From NCBI RefSeq assembly GCF_034932105.1, contig NZ_JAYGIG010000122.1, positions 10,809 to 74,808 on the forward strand: a DNA stretch of 64,000 nt. Reading direction: 5' to 3'. The translations under genes and the position numbers were made by a program. This DNA comes from Leptothoe sp034932105. Its GTDB lineage: Bacteria > Cyanobacteriota > Cyanobacteriia > Phormidesmidales > Phormidesmidaceae. Position 1 is the stretch's first letter. Each line of letters starts with the position of its first letter. Shown piece after piece: positions 59,998 to 64,000 of the stretch. The notes under the pieces are model-generated. The model was not told the origin of the DNA. It saw only the letters and a program-made list of their open reading frames with translations, and made no database searches.

Positions 59998-60861
59998 CTA
60001 GACCATCATTAGGTCCATTTCATTTTCCTTAGCAGCCGGGGCTTCGGGTGGGTTGAGGTAGAAGTCCGAAAGCAAGGCGAACAGCTCACGATCACTGGAA
60101 TCCGTAGGGATCACACCCTCAGGCTGGGCAATGAGCTGATCGGCAATATTCAGATAGTACTGGCATACTGGCTCCAAGGATGGATCGGTCTCAGCCATCT
60201 CAAACATGGTTTTGCCTTTTACCCGAGAAACCCGAATATCCTCGATCAGAGGCAAAATTTCCAGCACCGGCATGGGTACTGCTTCAATGTACTTATCGAT
60301 CAGGTCCCGCTTAGAGGTGCGGTTACCAATCAGCCCAGCCAGCTTCAGGGGGTGGGTACGGGCTTTCTCCCGCACCGATGCCGCAATCCGGTTAGCGGCA
60401 AACAGGGCATCAAAGCCATTGTCAGTGACAATCATGCAGTAGTCAGAATAGTTCAGCGGCGCGGCAAAACCACCACAAACCACGTCACCTAAGACGTCAA
60501 ACAGAATGACATCGTATTCATCAAAAGCATTGAGCTCTTTCAGTAGCTTGACGGTTTCACCAACCACATAGCCACCGCAACCAGCTCCCGCCGGAGGGCC
60601 ACCCGCTTCTACGCAGCTGACACCGCCATAGCCCTGATAAATCACATCTTCAGGCCAGATATCTTCGTAGTGATAATCCCGCTCCTGTAGCGTGTCAATA
60701 ATAGTGGGAATTAAGAACCCTGTGAGGGTAAACGTACTATCGTGCTTGGGATCACAGCCGATTTGCAGCACTTTTTTGCCGCGATTGGCTAGTGCGACAG
60801 AGATGTTGCAACTAGTGGTGGATTTGCCAATGCCGCCTTTTCCGTAGACCGAGAGTTTCAC
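59998..60861 (-). CDS. chlL: ChlL, light-independent protochlorophyllide reductase iron protein
   Basis: The NifH-like ATPase that feeds electrons to ChlNB. P-loop GKGGIGKSTTSCN, Fe-S cysteines in GGPPAGAGCGGYVVGE and VLGDVVCGGFAAPL. I chose GTG 60861 (VKLSVYGKGG, 287 residues): AAGGAG lies about 9 nt upstream, and family members start exactly here. An in-frame ATG at 60915 would add 18 atypical residues that include the ribosome-binding site. First gene of chlL-DUF5331-chlN. Confidence 0.97.
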   Translation of the reverse strand: MKLSVYGKGGIGKSTTSCNISVALANRGKKVLQIGCDPKHDSTFTLTGFLIPTIIDTLQERDYHYEDIWPEDVIYQGYGGVSCVEAGGPPAGAGCGGYVVGETVKLLKELNAFDEYDVILFDVLGDVVCGGFAAPLNYSDYCMIVTDNGFDALFAANRIAASVREKARTHPLKLAGLIGNRTSKRDLIDKYIEAVPMPVLEILPLIEDIRVSRVKGKTMFEMAETDPSLEPVCQYYLNIADQLIAQPEGVIPTDSSDRELFALLSDFYLNPPEAPAAKENEMDLMMV

Positions 60862-61479
60862 GCTCGTTGTCTCCTTTTGGTGGGTGGTCTCTGGATAGTG
60901 AGTTCCAGGAACCATGTCTGTGGCTCATTGTGGTGAACAATTGAAATATTGGATAGGGGGAATAAAAATGAATAGCTGAGTAAATCAGAGTTTGAAGCCC
61001 CTAAAATATGAAAAAACAGATTAAAGGGCTTTTATTCTAAAAAATGGCCTGCTGAATCCTTAAATCAGTTTTTACTAACCGAATATATAAAATGTGGAAC
61101 AAAAAGCAAAAAACTATATCCTTCGCGAATCTATTGGCAGTAAAAGGTTTCACCTTCTGCTTAAAGACTTAATGTTTATCTTTGCGGGGATCACTAAGGT
61201 TTCCATCCTGGGTTTGCCGATGGTGCATTAGGGATAAAGCAGAACCATCCCCAGGCCATGCCCCCAATCCATTCCTCACCTAAAGCCGTGCCTATCAGGG
61301 GGAGTGAGCCCCAAGTATTGCTCCAGAAGCCTGAGGGCCTAGGGCGCTTTACCCGATTGACCCACACCAGACATCGGTTTATATAGGGCACCTTGAGGCG
61401 ATTTCCTGGGCCAGCTCCGACAGTTGGGGCTCAGATTATTGTTAAGAATGTTTTAGTTGAAGGAAATTAAAACAAAGTG
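60862..61479. other. Intergenic region upstream of chlL
   Basis: About 620 bp. The half next to chlL (60930-61180) is AT-rich and should hold its promoter. A GC-richer block (61200-61400) encodes only a doubtful 65-residue minus ORF. No RNA gene or clear regulatory motif was identified. Confidence 0.4.
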
Positions 61480-62532
61480 CTACGGGTTTGTATCGTCTTT
61501 TAAACTTTTGTTTTCAGAATCGGTGGGAAACCCGGTGAAGTCGTCACGGGCTGTAGCAAAATTTTCAGGGATAAAGAAGCTGCTACTGACGGATAGGTCG
61601 TCATCCCATTTGGGTTTGGTGATGTCGGTCAGGGGCTGATACTTGGTTTTAAATTCGGTAATCGCCTGGTTCAGCTGCTCAGCCGTTTCCTGCTCAGATT
61701 TAGTGGCCCTGGAGGATAGGGTTTGGAACTGTAGTTTAAAGAAAAGCGCCTTTGACAGGTCGTTTAGGCCCTCTTGGGTGTTGAGTTCGGGGGCAAGGGT
61801 TACCCTACTGTTGGCCAATGCGGTTCGGATCATTTCAGGATTGAGCCGTTGAACCGTTTTCTGTAGGGTTTGGACAGCCAAAGGGATGAGGGCGGCTTCT
61901 AGCCCATCGGTACGTATTATTTTGTGGTACTGAACTAGGCGTGCTAATAGCGGCACTATGCGCTTAGGGATCTGCTCGCCTAGGGTAGGTATGGGTTTGG
62001 ATAGCCGATTGCTGAAGGTTTGCAGGGCAAGGTAAAGTAGCTGCTTACTTTCAGGGAAGCTGAGCTTTGATTGCTCGTTGTGTAGCAGGGCAACGGCAGC
62101 TTGTGCCATTTCGACAAATTCTGTTGCGGGTAGTTTTGGTGATACTTGTTGTAAATAGGTGCTAATGAGTAGGATTAGGGTCTCTTCTGTTTCTATCAGG
62201 CGGTCTCTGGCTTTTTGAATCGTGCTTTTAAGTACTGTCTGTTTTGCTGTTTCTAGCAATGTGTCTGGATGTTTGAGCAGTTGATAATAGCTGGCTACCT
62301 GGTGGATGAGGTCGTCAAGATCGTCGTCTTTCAGGTCCATTGCTGCTGCTAATGCTCCAATGGTGGCCTGTAGTTCTAGCTCGGTTTTGGGTTTGCCAAA
62401 GGTCTGTTGAAAGAGGGCAAGTGCTGCTAAGAGTCTAGGGGAATTGGGATTGGATGCAAGCGACTGGGTTGCCATGGGACCTACTATTTTGATGACGGAA
62501 AACAGGTCGAAACTGAATAAATCTGCCACCAT
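61480..62532 (-). CDS. Hypothetical helical protein
   Basis: A 350-residue, mostly helical protein that I do not recognise. A later Met at 62475 (MATQSLASNPNSPRLLAALALFQQTFG) is a likely alternative start, since it follows a hydrophobic-poor leader. There is no signal peptide or membrane span. Segments such as DDDLDDLIHQVASYYQLLKHP and TVQRLNPEMIRTALANSRVTLAPEL suggest helical repeats. Last 60 residues are polar and likely disordered. No function is inferred. Confidence 0.65.
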   Translation of the reverse strand: MVADLFSFDLFSVIKIVGPMATQSLASNPNSPRLLAALALFQQTFGKPKTELELQATIGALAAAMDLKDDDLDDLIHQVASYYQLLKHPDTLLETAKQTVLKSTIQKARDRLIETEETLILLISTYLQQVSPKLPATEFVEMAQAAVALLHNEQSKLSFPESKQLLYLALQTFSNRLSKPIPTLGEQIPKRIVPLLARLVQYHKIIRTDGLEAALIPLAVQTLQKTVQRLNPEMIRTALANSRVTLAPELNTQEGLNDLSKALFFKLQFQTLSSRATKSEQETAEQLNQAITEFKTKYQPLTDITKPKWDDDLSVSSSFFIPENFATARDDFTGFPTDSENKSLKDDTNP

Positions 62533-62711
62533 GTCCTTCGGATGTGGCCATTACCCTTATTTTATGTAACTTTTATGTAATTCGGAGCATTTGAGGATAT
62601 GGCAGACCCTTGAAGGTACATTGTGGGTAGGAATAGCTGAAACTCTTGATTTCCAAGGGAAAAATATCTAAAATTGGCACTCAACCGGCAAAATGTGCGA
62701 GGGATGATTAT

Positions 62712-62855
62712 GCTAAAACTTTCTACCTAATCATCCATAGGAGCGGATTAGGCTGACGTCTTTCCACCTAATCACCTATATGGGGATCTGAGGCAGAAAT
62801 ATTTCCAACTAATCATCCGTATGGGGTAGATAGGTGGAAACTTTCCCTCTAAGTA
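62712..62855. repeat. Array B: four tandem repeats with 40-41 bp period upstream of the McrB-N-like gene
   Basis: The element CTTTCYACCTAATCA (variants ATTTCCAACTAATCA and CTTTCCCTCTAAGTA) starts its TTTC block at 62720, 62761, 62802 and 62842, giving periods 41, 41 and 40. CCATAGG/CTATATGGGG/CCGTATGGGG follows. The third-to-fourth junction TATGGGGTAGATA also occurs, inverted, in array A at 35417-35583, so the two arrays look related. It lies 90 bp before the 62945 start codon. Confidence 0.78.
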
Positions 62856-62944
62856 ATAGTTATGCGACTTGGCACTACTTGTCGAGAAATGCTAAAAGGG
62901 AAATCATGGGATTTTCCAGGAAACTCGATTTGAAATTATAGAGC

Positions 62945-63631
62945 ATGCCTATCAAAGAGCTATTGCACAAAGTTCTTCTTGAATATCCAGAAGTTAGTAA
63001 GGAGGGATTTAAGGGTCACCAGTTCTCCAGTTTCTTTAGGAAAGAGATCTCAAGTCTCATCAAAGAATCTTTAGATTTATCCGATATTTATAGCGTCAAA
63101 GCCTCTACAGGAAATGGCGCATGGGCCAAAGTTCCTTGGATAGCAATATTTAACAAATTAGTAACTGAATCTGTGACTTCGGGCTTTTACTGTGTTTACC
63201 TGTTTCGAGTGGATTGTTCTGGAGTCTACCTTTCTTTGAATCAGGGGATTGCAGCTAAACGAGATCAATATGGGCTTGGTGTGTCAAGAGATATGATTAG
63301 AAAGCAAGCAAAGCTTTATCGAGAGATTCTTACAAACGATTCAATCGAAGATTTCTCAGACCCTCTAGATTTAAAGCTAGATGCTATTCCAAAAGAGACA
63401 ACCTCTAGGAGACTAGGTTTGGCATACGAAGCAGGAAATGTTGTATCAAAGTTATATTCAAAAGGGAACATTCCTGACGATTCAACTTTGGTTGACGATA
63501 TCACGAAACTGCTTGATATTTACTTTTCTCTTTTTCAAAAGATTGACCTAGAGGAAAACCGTGAAATATCTGATGATAAGGAAGATGAATGGTTTGAGCT
63601 GGACAGTGCGAAGTTTCTGTTGAGTGATTAG
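62945..63631 (+). CDS. Orphan McrB N-terminal (DUF3578) domain protein
   Basis: A 228-residue protein. KASTGNGAWAKVPWIAIFNKLVTESVTSGFYCVYLFRVDCSGVYLSLNQG (about residues 51-100) is the signature of the McrB N-terminal domain, which in full-length proteins recognises modified DNA. The GTPase AAA+ module and the McrC partner are absent. The helical C-terminus (about 150-228) is acidic. It could be a detached specificity subunit or a remnant of a type IV restriction system. It overlaps the end of a convergent transposase gene by 4 bp. Confidence 0.78.
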   Translation: MPIKELLHKVLLEYPEVSKEGFKGHQFSSFFRKEISSLIKESLDLSDIYSVKASTGNGAWAKVPWIAIFNKLVTESVTSGFYCVYLFRVDCSGVYLSLNQGIAAKRDQYGLGVSRDMIRKQAKLYREILTNDSIEDFSDPLDLKLDAIPKETTSRRLGLAYEAGNVVSKLYSKGNIPDDSTLVDDITKLLDIYFSLFQKIDLEENREISDDKEDEWFELDSAKFLLSD

Positions 63632-64000
63632 GCGGCAGAAGCCATCTGTTGCTGGGGTTCCGGAGGCCTGATTCTGGCAGCGAGTAATTTAGGAAGAAGT
63701 AGAGTGGGTCTACGTTTGGCTAAAACTATCGGCTGTAGATGCTGAAGCGCCATACGAACAATCTGTTCGCTGGGAAAGCCATGATTTGGCAGGGTTCTAA
63801 ACCATTGTGGAAAATGAGCCCAAACGACATCAGGTAATTCTAAGGCCAGCACTTGCAGCAGTCCTAAGGCAATGGCGTTGAGATTAACAAATCTCTCGAA
63901 CGCTTCAATTTTAGTGGCGACGCCAGCCTGGAACTGAGCATCGAAGTCAGCCAGGACAAGATTCTTAGGCCAGCTAGAGGCTCTGGTCATAGCGCGTAGC
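63628..64000 (-). CDS. Transposase-like protein, C-terminal part (continues beyond the right edge)
   Basis: The frame is open to the window edge; the first ATG inside is 63990. The visible 120 residues (FDAQFQAGVATKIEAFERFVNLNAIALGLLQVLALELPDVVWAHFPQWFRTLPNHGFPSEQIVRMALQHL, then LAKRRPTLLLPKLLAARIR) resemble the C-terminal region of cyanobacterial IS4/IS701-like transposases. The assignment is by overall pattern, since the catalytic DDE residues are outside the window. Confidence 0.55.
   Translation of the reverse strand, partial: LRAMTRASSWPKNLVLADFDAQFQAGVATKIEAFERFVNLNAIALGLLQVLALELPDVVWAHFPQWFRTLPNHGFPSEQIVRMALQHLQPIVLAKRRPTLLLPKLLAARIRPPEPQQQMASAA

Noticed and set aside
61194..61391. 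65-residue ORF upstream of chlL
   Set aside because: Unusual Trp/Gly/Pro-rich composition, no ribosome-binding site noticed and no recognisable family.
1..64000. tRNA or rRNA genes
   Set aside because: I saw no cloverleaf with a GGTTCRANTCC-type T-arm or rRNA signature; a tRNAscan run would be needed to exclude a tRNA fully.

Overview
The window looks like a chromosomal segment of a cyanobacterium. It carries chlL and chlN (light-independent protochlorophyllide reductase) with the cyanobacterial DUF5331 gene between them, a DesA-type acyl-lipid desaturase, a DUF1816 protein, an NtcA-like site upstream of an ammonium transporter gene, and many GCGATCGC (HIP1) octamers. Several dispersed and tandem intergenic repeats suggest a large, repeat-rich genome.

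Layout. (1) 1-8973: a phosphonate utilisation locus. A minus-strand C-P lyase operon (phnG-phnH-GNAT-phnI-phnJ-phnK, running off the left edge) is divergent from a GntR/HutC regulator (phnF) and the phosphonate ABC transporter phnC-phnD-phnE. Two copies of the same 18-bp palindromic site, in opposite orientation, sit in front of phnG and phnC and look like the PhnF operator. (2) 8997-23708: general chromosomal genes: LysE exporter, a two-component cluster, WecG/TagA glycosyltransferase, desA, TRIC-type channel, an ABC-2 exporter and a DUF1574-like SGNH protein. (3) 23750-29690: repeat-rich stretch around a 1306-residue beta-propeller/HTTM membrane fusion protein, flanked by 170-bp direct repeats.

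(4) 29691-36576: an integron, the most unusual part. A 5' fragment of an integron integrase gene (intI, plus strand) is cut off by the 3' part of an ISAzo13-like transposase gene. To its left lie a recombination core site and an array of minus-strand genes separated by folded attC-type sites. The cassettes encode an amidase plus a holin-like protein, a possible EVE/PUA-like protein, a HEPN-like protein, an Mrr-like PD-(D/E)XK nuclease, a lipoprotein and a COQ4-like protein. A REP-flanked RAYT transposase gene sits inside the array.

(5) 36653-53972: a putative organic-nitrogen cluster with three PhyH-type dioxygenases, two glutamine synthetase-like ligases, a class I amidotransferase-like protein with Ser at the nucleophile position, an ammonium transporter, a DUF1989-GcvT fusion, a copper amine oxidase, an acyl-CoA dehydrogenase-like flavoprotein and a solute-binding protein without a signal peptide. 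A shared palindrome marks two of its promoters. I infer uptake or oxidation of an amine or amide with ammonium recovery; the substrate is unknown. (6) 54000-57711: alpha-amylase, gene remnants, a DUF120-like protein and an EEP-family phosphatase/nuclease. (7) 57951-60861: chlL-DUF5331-chlN. (8) 61480-64000: a hypothetical gene, a second array of roughly 40-bp repeats resembling the one beside intI, an orphan McrB N-terminal-domain protein and a partial transposase.
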